From Cercis canadensis (lineage: Eukaryota > Streptophyta > Magnoliopsida > Fabales > Fabaceae): 64,000 bases of DNA. Shown here piece by piece: positions 11,430-23,915 of this stretch; positions within the stretch are counted from its first letter, which is position 1, and each line of letters opens with the position of its first letter. The stretch lies in the NCBI GenBank assembly GCA_003255065.1, contig QAOA01003631.1, forward strand, positions 186,001 to 250,000. The letters run 5' to 3'. A model generated the notes under the pieces. It had not been told where the DNA came from. It made no database searches and saw only the letters and a list, made by a program, of their open reading frames with translations. Made by a program: the position numbers and the translations under genes.

Positions 11430-13490
11430 TGCATTTGTGCATTTTTCCTTTTCCCCATCTTAAATTCCCGTGTCTGTAAACTTATATAATTGCAACATTC
11501 TAAATATAAAAAAAATTGTGCTGTTGAAGGGGGGATGGAGAAATGAAGAAACTGTATTGTTTAAGTCATATTGTTAATTTATATTGGAGGGGTGAGTTGG
11601 ATGTTTTAAATCTTTTGGGGATCATGTAATAAGGTGAAAAAAGTTGAGAGAATAATGAAATGACCGTATTCACATACCATCAGGAAAGAAAAAAAAAAGG
11701 GCGGGGGCGGGGGTGGGGGGGTTGGTATCATTTAATATTTTACTATATATGTTTTTCTTCCTTATTTTCTTTTCTTATTGATCTCAAACGAGTATCTTTG
11801 TAAATGAATGCTTCAAACTGATCACCGAGAAATGTCAGAGAGGATTTTGGTCGTGCAGATCCAAACATGCATGGCCCAAAAAAAACAACAGACGTAGCTT
11901 TATTGTAATTAAAACTCAACGCCTGGATTTTCATTCCTCATTTTCAATTAAAATTCTCTCTTGCTTTCTCTTTGCGTGAGTATACGCTGCTAAATTTGAA
12001 ACAGGAAATAGTGTCTTCAGGCTAGGCGAGTCACAGCGTAATTTGGGTGTATGTGCACGTTCTTCACGTTTTTTTGCTGGAACCTTCGTAAAGCCCATGC
12101 ATCCAGCATCATTTCATATTTTAGAAAGTAAAAATAAAATAATATCTTAGATAGTTGTGTTTCAATAGCCAACAAAAAAAGGGAAAAATAAAAAAAAAAC
12201 AAACAACAAACCCATTCATTTCTTACTAATTCAAACTAGACTTTTATTACCTAATTACATAAGAAAGGTCACTTAAGAGACTAGTTAAGGACGGTACAAC
12301 CTAGTATGTGATCTCATATCTGTACTACTCTTGTAAAGAAAAAATATATATTTTAACCTAAGGTTTTTATGAGACACACTTTAGTCATCACATATTTTAA
12401 CCTAAATTAAACTTTATTAGAATAGTGGGATGATGTTTATGAAAAAGGATAAATAATTCTTTTTCGGTATATAGTGATATAAAGAATATAATTTAAGATC
12501 CTTTGTAAATTAATCAACTTCCTGAAAACTAAACAAATATAGCTTAGGGATTGGTCATTTCAATTAATTAGTAAAAGTACAATCTATTGAAATGATATTG
12601 TAGAAAATTAACTGAACCAAGAAATGAGTGAAAGTGCCAATATGTGACAACTTTTTTAAATGTATACTTAGAGTTAAAGGTCAATTAAGTATTAAAAAAA
12701 TCATGAAAATGGCTAAGAATTGCAACAGTTGACCACGTTGGTTTAAATGTAAGAAAAATTATAGATACTAATTTTTCACCCCCGAGAATAATAAAAAAAA
12801 ATAACATAAGAAGAAATAATGAGAATATAATAACTTTGTCTCTCAAATATAAAATAAAAATTCTTTTAAAAAATGAAAAACATTTTAATCGTGGAAGATT
12901 CTAAGAGTTAAGACTCATCTTCATTCGAAAAGCAACTAATCTAATTTGATTTGTAAAATGTTCATGCTTGTCTAATAAAATTTAGGTGTTGCATTGATAT
13001 AGTAAAAGTTTACATATTATTAAACAGCTTGTAGTAGTCAAATCATTCTAAAAACTTGTAAGTTTTATATTCAAACTTAAAATTATAGTAAAAAAACTTA
13101 AAGAAAAGAAAAAAGTTTAAAATATTTTTTTAGTTCACTAATGATGGAACAAAAGTGATCTATCATCTTGCATAATTCCATGGAATCTAAATCTCAAAGA
13201 AATTAGGTCAACAAAAATTTCAAAGAAATTTGAAAATGAAGCCATTATATATAATTTAATGGTGAATGATTTAAATAGTAAATTAAAGATTCGAAACTTC
13301 ATACTATCATATAACAAAAAATAAATTTAAACACAAAATCTCTTCAATAGGTAATCAATACTCAACTATTGGGTGGATGTATCACCACTCTTTAGCTTAT
13401 GGTACAAACCCTATTGTGCAGTTCATGAGTTAGAAGTTAACCCTGGTTAAGGTTTTTGAGGGTCCCAACCCATTATAAAAAGAGGCATTT
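11430..13490. other. Intergenic AT-rich spacer with one G-rich run
   Basis: No supportable gene. Short minus-strand open frames (11743-11934, 12017-12202) lack domains. The one standout is the G-run at 11699-11725, listed separately. The rest is A/T-rich with no clear inverted or direct repeats. Confidence 0.5.
11699..11725 (+). other. G-rich run, potential G-quadruplex
   Basis: Four G-runs of three to seven bases separated by single c, c and t, preceded by an A-run. It fits the G3+N1-7 x4 rule for an intramolecular quadruplex. It lies just beyond the PP2C 3' end. Confidence 0.6.
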
Positions 13491-13539
13491 GAGTTAACAA
13501 AATAAGAAAGAGAAAAAATTATTAACCTGCACCTTACTT

Positions 13540-16280
13540 ACTTTCTCTTCCATTTTCTTTTTCACAAGTAATTTGGGGGGTATTGGATTCTTCTCATTCA
13601 GAGGGGTTTTGACAGATGGGTCATTGTACATGGTGATGGTCGTCTCAGATTCAAATTCCTTAACGTCAGAGGCTCTCTCCAATTTGGTAATTTTACCTAT
13701 TCATTACTTATTATTGTTACTCCACCAAAGAGTTCGCCTTTGCTAATAAATTGTTCGTTAGATTCGGAACACATCTCGCTCTAGGGTTTCAGTTTAGGGT
13801 ACTGAATTACAGAATTCAAATTGTGAATTTCGACCGTTATAAGTTGTTTGAAATGCATGCCCCTGTAGATCCATGGCGGGCTCCTTGTTGACTTCGAATT
13901 CAGTGTCCGAAAACAGGTTGAGTTTTTGAACAGTTACACTGGTTTGCTTCAACATTTCTCTCGTCTTTTTCATCTTGCTCATGTATTGATATTTATTATC
14001 GTATGCAAGGGTTTATATGATGATACACGGTGAAAAATTTGTGTCTTTGGGTTTTCTGAATTTCGCATCACTTCTTTGTGCTGCGTGTTTGCTCAGTTTG
14101 TGTATGCCCATGAATTTATTTCTAGTTGTTGGATCATTTGGGGATTCTGGATTATTTTCGAGCATTGAACTCTCGTATGGAGATCTTTTTTTTTTCCTTT
14201 TCGTTTTTGGTTGATTCAGAGTTGGCACATTTTATTTGTGATCGTTTTTCACAATAAGAAGTCTTGATTGTTGCAAGCTTCAGAAGTCATGAAATAGTGT
14301 ATTATCACTGTCCCCCCAAAACAAAATTCACTATATGAGTTAGAGTTTACAAATGATTACTGAGAAAATGATATTATGTCAAGACATTTTAACCTATTTC
14401 TAACAATTACAGGACTGGAAAAGGTGCTGGTAATTGCATTTTTGATACGGTTAATAATTATAATATTTTACATAATCCATAGCTGTTTGCAATTCTTATT
14501 CATGTAGATATATGCCTTTCTCTTTTCAACTCATTTAGTCATTTTCTTTATTCTTTCTTCCCCTCTTTTCCCTTGCTAGTGGATCCAGACTATTATAAGC
14601 TAACACATGCTTAGAAGTTTGCTGACTTCAGTCTACTTTTCTTAGGAAGGAGTTTTTAGACATTTATTATTGGATACATGGAATGGATTTTATTAAAATA
14701 TATTAGGCTGGTGGTCAAGTATGATTTTCTTATATATGTGGCTTGTTTTATTGCTATGATTGAAAAATATAAATGAATAGGAGATATGGACTACTGTGAA
14801 TCATGCCATATGCATGTTTCGGTCCTGGAACAACTATAGCATTGGCAAGGATTTATCCTAAAGGGTGAATTGAAATTGACTAATCTCCACATGATATATA
14901 TCAATAACTGTTATAAGAAGATATAAAATTGCTTACACATGTTCTGTGTGCTGTCCCCAAGAGGAGCTTGTTTAGAAGCACAATTATGTAAATACCAGCT
15001 CTTGTTTGCACGTTACGTTGTCTGCTTTACAGAAAAATGCACTTGGCTATCCGATCCTATAGAAGTCAACATTACAATGTGATTTGATCATTTGACAGAA
15101 ACAAAATATGCAGGTGTAACAAGTGTCCATGTGGGGGTAAAAAGAAGTCAATCAATCTCTTCCAAGAAATTTTGCACCCAAATTAAGGATCCAGGAATGC
15201 CTGGTTGAAACAAATTCTGACATCAACACTGTCTATATTGGTGGATATTTCATATTTGTTGGAAGAGATTGCCTCTATATTTTTTTTTTCTGACACAATT
15301 ATGCCTACTTAACTTGTTTCCATGGAATCACATTGTAATCTCGATGCCTATAGTTACAAGGCTCAACCGAAACTTATGAGAGTTCGTTTCAACATTTATG
15401 TGCATGTTTTCGTCTAAAGCAATGTGTGAGGAACAAGATAATGATGTGTCTAATAATTTATCCTCATTTTTTTCTTTTGCATATATGATCACTGACTGTC
15501 CTTTTCTTTCAGTAATTATCATGGATGACAATGACACTTAAATTAAGTTCTTAGCTCTCTCTCTCTTTTTCTTTGGCAAAAAAATAGTGAATGTTGTTCA
15601 AAGTTTGGTAACTGTAGTGGTATGCTATGATGATGTGCAATGCAAATGAGCCAAGTTTAATTGTTACTATTAGATATGAAAATGTTCTATAAAGTGCTTA
15701 TATCTTCATAGCCACAATTTCTGTGGATACAAGTTTCTATTATTTATGTATGAAACATGATTTTGAAATGCTAGTTTACTTACAATTGTTGCTCCACATA
15801 CCTGAATTAGAAGAATTTTGTTATCCTTTCTCCACTAGATATAGATACTGTTTAGTCTATCTCCTATAACTAGGATAGCAAATGCTTCTCATATCTATGA
15901 ATGGGATATAAATTATACATTCTCTAGATTTATTTGTATTATTTTGCTCCATCCACATGGTTTGGAAGATATTTTCTATTCTTCTTGTGAAATAGATATT
16001 TGGTGGAATTCAAGGTCATTCTTTGATTCTCAGAACCTTCACCTTAGTACAAATAGTTACATCTCACCAGATGCCTATAATTGCCCATTTTTTAGTACAA
16101 TTTGCTTTTCGATTTTTTTTTTTTTTTTGTGGCATGCCTCATGCTCTTTCTCCTTTGCATCAGGTACAAGGGTTTTAAGGAGCAAGGTGGCATGTTATAA
16201 AATCCAATGCTTGTGGTTGCATTCTGGCTTGTCCTTTAGCTTGGTGAGGAAGACACGCATCAAGAGTTGACAACTGGGAA
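13540..16280 (+). other. Probable spliced 5' leader region of the J-domain gene
   Basis: No coding exon is recognisable. A T-run followed by tttgcatcag (acceptor at 16163) precedes the last 117 bases before the start codon, so the leader is likely spliced at 16163/16164. The first leader exon probably lies near 13.5-13.9 kb, where a CT-rich promoter-like stretch occurs, but its borders are not determined. Open frames at 13794-13982 (-) and 14013-14228 (both strands) are judged to be chance. Confidence 0.45.
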
Positions 16281-18563
16281 ATGATGGATTGCAACAAAGA
16301 TGAGGCAGTTAGGGCTAAAGAAATAGCAGAGAGGAAATTTTCAGAAAGGGAATATGCTGGTGCAAAGAAGTTTGCTCTGAAGGCTGTCAATTTGTATTCT
16401 GAACTGGAGGGTCTGTCCCAGTTTTTAACAACTCTTGATGTTTATATTGCTGCTGAGAATAAAGTAAGCGGAGAAATGGATTGGTATGGTATACTCGGTG
16501 TGAACCCCTTTGCTGATGATGATACAGTTAGAAAACAGTACAGGAAGCTGGCTCTGACTCTTCACCCTGACAAAAACAAATCTTTAGGCGCAGAGGGTGC
16601 ATTTAAGCTGGTTTCAGAGGCATGGAGTTTGTTATCAGATAAAGCCAAAAGACTAGCATATAACCAGAAGAGGAGTTTGAAAGGATTCCAACATAAAACT
16701 CCCAACCATGGGGGGTCTCAATCAGAAGTGCCTAGTTCAAATGGTTTTCATAATTTTACCAAGAATGTAACTTCAAATGTGAGGACTGGAAATAATAAAG
16801 GTCGGTCAGGTCCCACCTTGGTTCCTTCTCCACATAAAAAGGCTGATACCTTTTGGACTATTTGTAATCGGTGCAAGACACATTATGAATATCTCAGGAT
16901 ATATTTGAACCATACCCTTCTATGTCCCAACTGTAATGAGGCTTTCCTGGCCGTAGAGAAGGCTCCACCTCCCAATGTTTTTAAGTCATCAAATTGGTCT
17001 TCTCGTCAACACCATCAAAGTTCTCAACATTATGGTACAAGTAATAACACAAGCTTTCAGTGGGGTTCTCACTCCAGAATGGCTGGTTTTGGTAGCACAG
17101 ATGGTTCATCATCTGTTACTGCTCAAGCTGCAAGTGTTGTGCATCAGGCAAGTGAGAAAGTGAGAAGAGAACATGAGGGAGCACCATCAATTGCTGAATG
17201 GCAGAGGAGTCAAATGTCTAAGAAGACTGATGGTTCATTTCATAAAGTGGAAAAACCTTTTAAGAAGAGAAGGACAGATGACATTCGCATGAATGGTTAT
17301 CAAGGATACATGGCAAATCACATGGCCACAGGACAGGGAGCAGCTGGTTTGGGATGCGTTTCTGACTCAAGAAAGCCTAACCTGGAAACAGAAAGGAGCT
17401 ATGGTTTTTCAGGTACTACTTCAAAGCCTTACAGCACAAGAGAGTTGTCAATGTTTGAAATACGAAACATGTTGATGGATAAGGCACGGATTGAAGTTCG
17501 CAAGAAACTTGAAGAATGGAGATCAGTAACTGAAGCTAAGATTACAAACAAGGAGAAAGAGAATAAGAGACAAAAAAGCACATTTTGTGACAAAGCACCT
17601 AATGCAAACACACATGGAGAGTCCAATCTTAATGGTAAAGGTTATAAGGATGGTGATTCTTTTGCTGTCACATCGGATAATACACAGAAGGAAAATAAAG
17701 CCTTCATCTCAATCAATGTTCCCGATCCTGATTTTCACAATTTTGATTTGGATAGAGATGAAAATTCCTTTGGTGAGGACCAGGTCTGGGCCGCTTATGA
17801 TGATGATGATGGAATGCCTCGATATTATGCTCGAATTCACAAGGTGATCTCTATGAAGCCGTTTAGAATGCGGATCAGTTGGCTTAACTCTCGAAGCAAC
17901 AGTGAATTGGGCCCAATAGATTGGATAGGTTCTGGTTTTTATAAAACTTGTGGGGATTTCAGGACTGGCAAGCATGAAATAACTGAATCATTAAATTCTT
18001 TTTCGCATAAGGTTAGGTGGACAAAAGGCAATAGAGGAGTTATTCGCATTTTTCCTGGGAAGGGTGAGGTCTGGGCTCTTTATAGAGACTGGTCTCCAGA
18101 TTGGAATGAACATACTCCAGATGAAGTGATACACAAGTATGACATGGTAGAGGTGCTTGAAGATTTTGACGAGGAGCAAGGTATATTAGTTACCCCGCTT
18201 ATTAAGGTTGCTGCCTTCAGGACTGTTTTTCGTAGGCATGTTGACACAGATCAGGTGAGAAGGATTCCTAAAGAGGAGATGTTTCGCTTTTCTCATCAGG
18301 TTCCAAATTACTTGCTTACAGGCCAAGAAGCTCATAATGCTCCTGAAGGTTGTAGAGAGTTGGATCCTGCAGCTACTCCGTTAGACCTCCTTCAGATAAT
18401 AACAGAAGCTAATGAGGCATCGGGTAATGTTGAAAGACCTAAGGAAGGCACATCACCCAGTTCACCCAAAAAACATGAGGTGGAGATGGGAGAGAATGCT
18501 TCAAAAACTAGCACAGGAGAAATGGTAGTGGAGGATGGTAAACAGACAACGGATGATAGATGA
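16281..18563 (+). CDS. J-domain (Hsp40) protein with DUF3444, intronless
   Basis: One uninterrupted frame of 760 residues starting MMDCNKDEAVRAKEIAERKF, the conserved N-terminus of the plant DnaJ/DUF3444 family. Residues about 67-131 are the J domain (DWYGILGVNPFADDDTVRKQ...) with the Hsp70-stimulating HPD at 95-97. A zinc-ribbon-like CxxC pair follows (C185/C188 and C205/C208). The middle is low in complexity and rich in Ser, Asn and Lys, with a basic KKRR patch near 319 that may be a nuclear signal. DUF3444 occupies about 470-680 (DQVWAAYDDDDGMPRYYARI, RISWLNSR, GEVWALYRDWSPDW, YDMVEVLEDFDEEQGILVTP). Family members are thought to be nuclear or cytosolic co-chaperones; clients are unknown. 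Either the first or second Met (16281, 16284) could be used. Intronless coding with an intron in the leader is usual for this group. Confidence 0.93.
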   Translation: MMDCNKDEAVRAKEIAERKFSEREYAGAKKFALKAVNLYSELEGLSQFLTTLDVYIAAENKVSGEMDWYGILGVNPFADDDTVRKQYRKLALTLHPDKNKSLGAEGAFKLVSEAWSLLSDKAKRLAYNQKRSLKGFQHKTPNHGGSQSEVPSSNGFHNFTKNVTSNVRTGNNKGRSGPTLVPSPHKKADTFWTICNRCKTHYEYLRIYLNHTLLCPNCNEAFLAVEKAPPPNVFKSSNWSSRQHHQSSQHYGTSNNTSFQWGSHSRMAGFGSTDGSSSVTAQAASVVHQASEKVRREHEGAPSIAEWQRSQMSKKTDGSFHKVEKPFKKRRTDDIRMNGYQGYMANHMATGQGAAGLGCVSDSRKPNLETERSYGFSGTTSKPYSTRELSMFEIRNMLMDKARIEVRKKLEEWRSVTEAKITNKEKENKRQKSTFCDKAPNANTHGESNLNGKGYKDGDSFAVTSDNTQKENKAFISINVPDPDFHNFDLDRDENSFGEDQVWAAYDDDDGMPRYYARIHKVISMKPFRMRISWLNSRSNSELGPIDWIGSGFYKTCGDFRTGKHEITESLNSFSHKVRWTKGNRGVIRIFPGKGEVWALYRDWSPDWNEHTPDEVIHKYDMVEVLEDFDEEQGILVTPLIKVAAFRTVFRRHVDTDQVRRIPKEEMFRFSHQVPNYLLTGQEAHNAPEGCRELDPAATPLDLLQIITEANEASGNVERPKEGTSPSSPKKHEVEMGENASKTSTGEMVVEDGKQTTDDR

Positions 18564-19595
18564 CATTGCACACAGTAAAAAAGTGTAAGTTGATTGATGA
18601 AAATAGGCTTAAGAAATTAAAATGAAGATTGATGAAAATACACCCTCTTAGGTGACTGTTGATTTTGGAAGCCTGACCCAGATAATCGATAGGTGCTTTT
18701 TTGGTGTTATAATTGGATCGAAGTGATCCACAGCTTTTTTTGGTTTTACTGTATAATTTTTAGACAGTTGTCATATGTAGACTTATGCATGTCCATACTG
18801 AAAGGTCAATGTAACTTTCATCAGTCTACAAGCAAAATTACTAGACCATGTTTTTGGCAATTCGTGGCTTTCTGGACTCTGCATTTCTTTTATTGTTTTG
18901 GGAAAATTATGTTGTGTCTGTTATATGACGATATGAAGTTTTACTTACGCCAGGATCATTACCTGATAGCAATTTGATTCTTAACGCACAAAGTGCTATT
19001 AATTGTTGAAAGTTGCACTTTATTGTTTTGTATTATCAAAAATACATTTGATCACGGGGGCATTAAATATTTTATGGGTATTTTACCTTATTTATTGTTC
19101 TAGATCATTTTTAATTTCAATTCAATTTCGCCTGTTGATCGATTTAAAAATCAGTTAGTCAAGACGTAAAAAATCTAGACATGATTTTCATTTAAGTTTT
19201 GCATGTTTTCTTTCATCCAATCTGATTATTTTCCACAGGGAAAAAAGAAATTGTTAGTATATAGAATTGTAAGTGTTAATATATACGCACGTAAATATAT
19301 ACACACAAACTAGTACGAAACCAAAATCTGGTGTTAAGCTATTAAGTGTGATTTAGTGGTGAAAGATTTAAGTAATATACAGAATGTCATGGATTTAAAT
19401 TTCCTTACTGTCATGTAACAAGTGATTTGTATTCGCAAAACAGCAGTTCATATAACATTATCTTCCGTTTTACGCTGATTCATGCAGTGTTGAAACCACC
19501 GAATATAAAATTTTGTACTTTTGTTCGGCAGAGTATATATAGACGATGCCCTTTTCTTTTTAATTTTTTGCTGAAAATGTATATAGCTACATAAA
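18564..19595. other. 3' UTR of the J-domain gene and spacer
   Basis: The first 300-450 bases are probably the 3' UTR; the rest is AT-rich spacer. No gene was seen; the open frame at 18693-18977 lacks any domain. Confidence 0.5.
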
Positions 19596-20165
19596 GGCCT
19601 TTTGACACAAATATTATAGTGTACAAAACTAATTACTCAAATGTAACACTTTTAAAAATATTTACACAAATATTACAGTTTTTAAAAATTCATAAAAAAA
19701 AAAAACATTTTAGAGGCAAGTGAGCCCTACAGAACATGTTGTGGGCCTGCTGGCATGTCCCACGTGAACAAGCCGGCAGGCCCACGGCGTGTCCCAATTG
19801 GCCAGATTCCTCCAAGTGTGTTTCGTTTCTTTTGTATTTCTTTATTTGATCTTTGAGTGATGTAGATCTTTGGGCAGTTTGTAAATATAAGAAAAAATGG
19901 AAAAGAAAATTAAAGAGAACAAGCTGCATTCAATTTATTGCAAGTGAAATCTGAATGTAATTTGGGACACGCCGTGGGCTTGTCGGCGTGTCCACGTGGG
20001 ACACACCGGCAGGCCCACGACGTGTTCTGTAGGGCCTACCTGCCTTTGAAATATTTTTTTTTTATTTTTGAATTTTTAAAAACTGTAATATTTGTGTAAA
20101 TACTTTTAAAAGTGTTACATTTGAGTAATTAGTTTTGTACACTGTAATATTTGTGTCATAACGCT
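19596..20165. mobile_element. Long-TIR MITE, family member 1
   Basis: A 570-base near-palindrome. The left arm begins with a gcctttt-type end followed by gacacaaatatta; the right arm mirrors it (taatatttgtgtc...acgct). Arms run about 200 bases and include AT-rich outer parts and GC-rich inner parts with repeated gtgggcc/gtgtcc and CACGTG themes. No coding capacity. The outer AT part and inner GC motif are shared with elements at 43401-43875 and 49527-49960, so they form one family; I found no clear target duplication at this copy. Confidence 0.75.
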
Positions 20166-23100
20166 TAACTTATAACCTTATCTCATCTTTCAGCCGAATA
20201 AAAGGAAATAATAATTTTAACAAGATAACTTATCTTGGTATTCTTCTGAATTGGGCCCTTTTGACTCCCATGGGCCTGGTTCCTATGTTCCTGGGCTACA
20301 TCTGGATTTTTGTCTGTTTGGGCATTTCTTGATCGTAACAAGACCCAACAGGGCCAGCAGGCCCAACACCAAACATCATGCTTGGTATTGTTCTAATGTT
20401 ATAAACAAAATGGTATTTGTTCTAATGTTCTTACTTCTTAGTCAAATAAAAAAAAAAAAAAAAAGGTGTGGACGTCTTCTTCTATTAATGTTAATGATTT
20501 TTTTTTACATAATTATTTTTATACTCTTCTTTAAAAATCTTTTTAACTCTTGTGAGCTTAGTTCGTGGAGGTGGTTCAAATTTATATTTTAGGGTGTCTC
20601 TTATTTAAAGACATTTCTGCAAAAGCCATCAGCATGAGACAGAGAATCCAACGAGCAGTTTCCATTCTAATTGTAATTTAATGTAAAGCATAAGAATTCA
20701 AAGACCATACAAGTAATTATAAAAGCTTAGGAAGTTTCATGGAAAATTCCCTAGGGGTCAAATTCAAAGAATTTGAAGATATCGCGACAAAGCTTTCTCC
20801 CCTTTCTAGGACAATGTCATTGAATTCTAATTAATTAGTGGGTTGCTGAGATTTTCACTTACTAATTTTTGCTTCCTTTGTGAGAGACCTAGTCCTCTAG
20901 GGGTGTTTACATAATTATATACTCTTAATTAAATGAAATTGTTGACTCCATTCATCAACTCTCTCTCTCTCCCTCTCTCTGCATGTTACTTTCTTCTTTC
21001 TTTTTTCCCCCTACATTCTTCGTGTATCTTTAGCATGTGATTCTTGTCATGATGACTAAGGATTTCACATACTATGAACAAAATATCAAACGGCGTTATG
21101 TTGTCCATTAGTTGTAGAAAGTCTAGATCTAAAATTTGCTTTCGCGATAATACAAATCTCAAAAGAAAAATCTTATTTATCATGTTAGATGTTCAAACGT
21201 TGATTTAAAATTACTAAGGAAATATTCTAATAATTGAAATTTTACATATAACTCATTATAAAAGTTGTATTTTGATAATTTTCTAATTGGTTTTCATGAA
21301 TCCACATAGTAATCATCATCATATATCTAACAAGGTTGTTATCTAGTTTCTTGCTCTTATTACTATATGTATTATTATATTTAAATATTTTTTATATTCC
21401 TCATAAATTTCATAGTGATTATAAATATCACCTTGTAATATAACGTGTTTACACCTTTAACCCAAAAAGACCTTCTTCTAAAAATGTTTTTCCCCGATAA
21501 TTGATTGTTATAGCATATTTTCTGCCACCACATTAATTTCTATTATTTCTTTATCTGTCTTGATGCAAAAGTTTTAATGTTTTGGGTATCGTTACCAAGT
21601 GATGTATGAGCTAGTTAATTAATTTGTGCATACGATGTATATACTTGAGCAAACATTTTTTTCTTACCAAAAAATGCTATCTTATTATTATTCATTTGTT
21701 TCAACTATTGTATTAACGACACGATCTTCCTTAGAATGACATGGTTTTATTAATATTTCAAAGCATAAACCCGTAAACCTTTATGGGGAAGTAAGATTTG
21801 TTTCAAAACAAATGACTGAAAGTAGTTTTAACAAAGATTTTGATTCAAACACCACAAATAAAATAGTAACTCAATTGTTTATATATATTTGTAATATAAA
21901 TGTTTTAATAAAGAAAAGATTATTCAAACCCATTGCCTTTAAAATATTAGTACTTAATTTGTCTTTTAAGTATTTTTAAATTTATGTAAACCTTTTTCTT
22001 TCTTCCTCCTTTTCTACGAATCTTTTATTGCATTTGCTTAAAATATTTTAAAGTGTACTAAACATCCATCAAAATTCAAAATATACCCTTTTAGAAACTA
22101 AAAAGTAAAGGACCTCCACGTCTCGCGTCAATTACTCTCGCTTTTTTCTTAGTAGTCCAATTATGTTCTTTATCTAACTTCAAAAGTAATAAAAATTTCC
22201 TTATAAAAAAAAAAAAAAAGAACAGTAATAAAAAGTTCACAATCGCGCTAAATTAAAAATTGAAATTAAGAAAATATTTTCTTAAAGTTTATGTAGTCAA
22301 CTATAATATTTGTTATCCATGGGAATCATCCGCTTAGAAACTACATACTTTGAACCATATAATGTATCCCTTAAAATAAACACATCTCTTAATTAGCCTC
22401 ATTTTCTGATTCAGTTGCAATTTTGCTCCTTCATCAATTGATTTAGTTGAAATATATATCCCGTACGTTGATCTTTTGATTTAATAAAGAACAAGGGCTT
22501 TCTGTGTGATTTTTATTTTATCTTATTTTAAGTAAATGTGTGAGAATTTGGTGTAATATATATGTAGGAGATTGAGTTCACGTATTTCAATCAAGTTTTC
22601 TCTAAGTAAATGTGTAATATAGTTTTTCATGGTCATTATTTTTGTCTAAATATATTTAATTTTGGTTTATTTTACCACTATTTTGCTATTCGGGAAATTA
22701 ACATTGGGGTAATTTGATCAAGTGGATTAACAAGTTTGCATGGAAGAGTAATAAAAGTAAGTTGTTTTATACTAACGTGCTTGAAAAGTTTTGATTACTT
22801 TTCACATAAGAAAGTGCTTGAAAAAGGTTATCAAGGAATTTATGGTAACCTTAAAAAAATGTTATATACATCTTACTGAGAAAGTTATCAAATTTCTTTC
22901 CAATCTTACGTAGTTCCATTAATGAATGAATGTCATTTTGAGTAAAACTCCTCCTACCTTGTTTTCCCCCGCCCCATAATTTGAATATTATGCTAATATG
23001 TGACAGTTCTTAATTAATATAATTTTGATAAAAAAAAACTTTAAGGTTTTTGAAATGCTTAAATTTAATAACAAAAATATAGATTTAAAAAAATTATTCC

Positions 23101-23764
23101 TGACAGCTTAGAAGTTTAAGTCTCTAGTCTTTTATAAATTATCCAAACCTTTAATCATTAAACTTTAATTACATTTAAAAAAAAAATCCTAATAATTTAT
23201 TATCGGATTGTCATATTAAAGAACTTACTAATGCATTACACATAATTAGTATACATTTTATATTGTTTTTTTGATATGACTTAAAATTTTATTGAAACTC
23301 TCAGTGGATAGTTGAGTTAAGTTAGTAGTATATGTAATACAGCTTTTATATCACGTGGGCATATTTTTTTTGTTTTGTCTTTTTTATCAATGAAGTATAC
23401 TACTTTTTGAGCATTGAAGTAATTTTGGTTTGATTTTAATTGTTGAGATCAGGGATAGGATGGAAAAATAGAAAGGAACAAAAATTAGGAAGGTAGTCAA
23501 ATTCAAGGAACTTGAGTGAAAGAAAGGATATGGATGCATCTAAAAGAATTTCAGTGACAAGAAAAAAAGAAAAAATCTGAAAAAACAAAACCCACCGATT
23601 GCATTAAAGAGAGAGTATAGGCCTATTTTGGTAATTGCAGTTAAAACCAAATAACAAAAGAAGTTCAAAATAGCAGTTAATGGAATCCCCAAGCATGGCC
23701 CACAGTTGGCACTTGGCAATCTCCCAAACCCCAAAATCCTCTAAACCCTTGCCATCCTCGCTCC
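20166..23764. other. Long intergenic AT-rich region
   Basis: About 3.6 kb without a supportable gene. It is strongly AT-rich with short CT-repeat patches (about 20958-20980). The open frames on both strands are short and without domains. The last 300 bases become CT-rich toward a promoter (TATA box at 23765). Confidence 0.5.
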
Positions 23765-23772
23765 TATAAATA
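23765..23772 (+). promoter_or_regulatory. TATA box (TATAAATA)
   Basis: A consensus TATAAATA followed 25-35 bases later by a CT-rich initiator-like stretch, and 145 bases later by a good splice donor. It likely drives the transcript that starts near 23795, probably the trehalose-phosphate phosphatase mRNA. Confidence 0.6.
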
Positions 23773-23794
23773 AACCCCATTCTCCTTCCGTCAT

Positions 23795-23915
23795 TCTCCC
23801 CCTCCTTCCCTTTCTTTCCTCTCATTAAACCTCTCTCACCTTTTCTTCTCAGAGCCCAACCAATATTCAGCTCAACTCAGTCACACAGCAAACAATACCA
23901 TATATTTTAATTTTG
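23795..23915 (+). other. Probable non-coding leader exon (TPP gene)
   Basis: A CT-rich start, no ATG with a useful frame, and a consensus donor (ttttg|gtaagc) at 23915/23916. The next good acceptor in a leader context is ttttcag at 28950, 61 bases before the first candidate ATG of the phosphatase gene. Joining these would leave a 5-kb leader intron. The link is inferred from position; it could instead be the first exon of an unrelated non-coding transcript. Confidence 0.4.

Noticed and set aside
13794-14228. Overlapping open frames on both strands before the J-domain gene
   Set aside because: No domain and no conserved start; the area is better explained as a leader exon or leader intron of the downstream gene.
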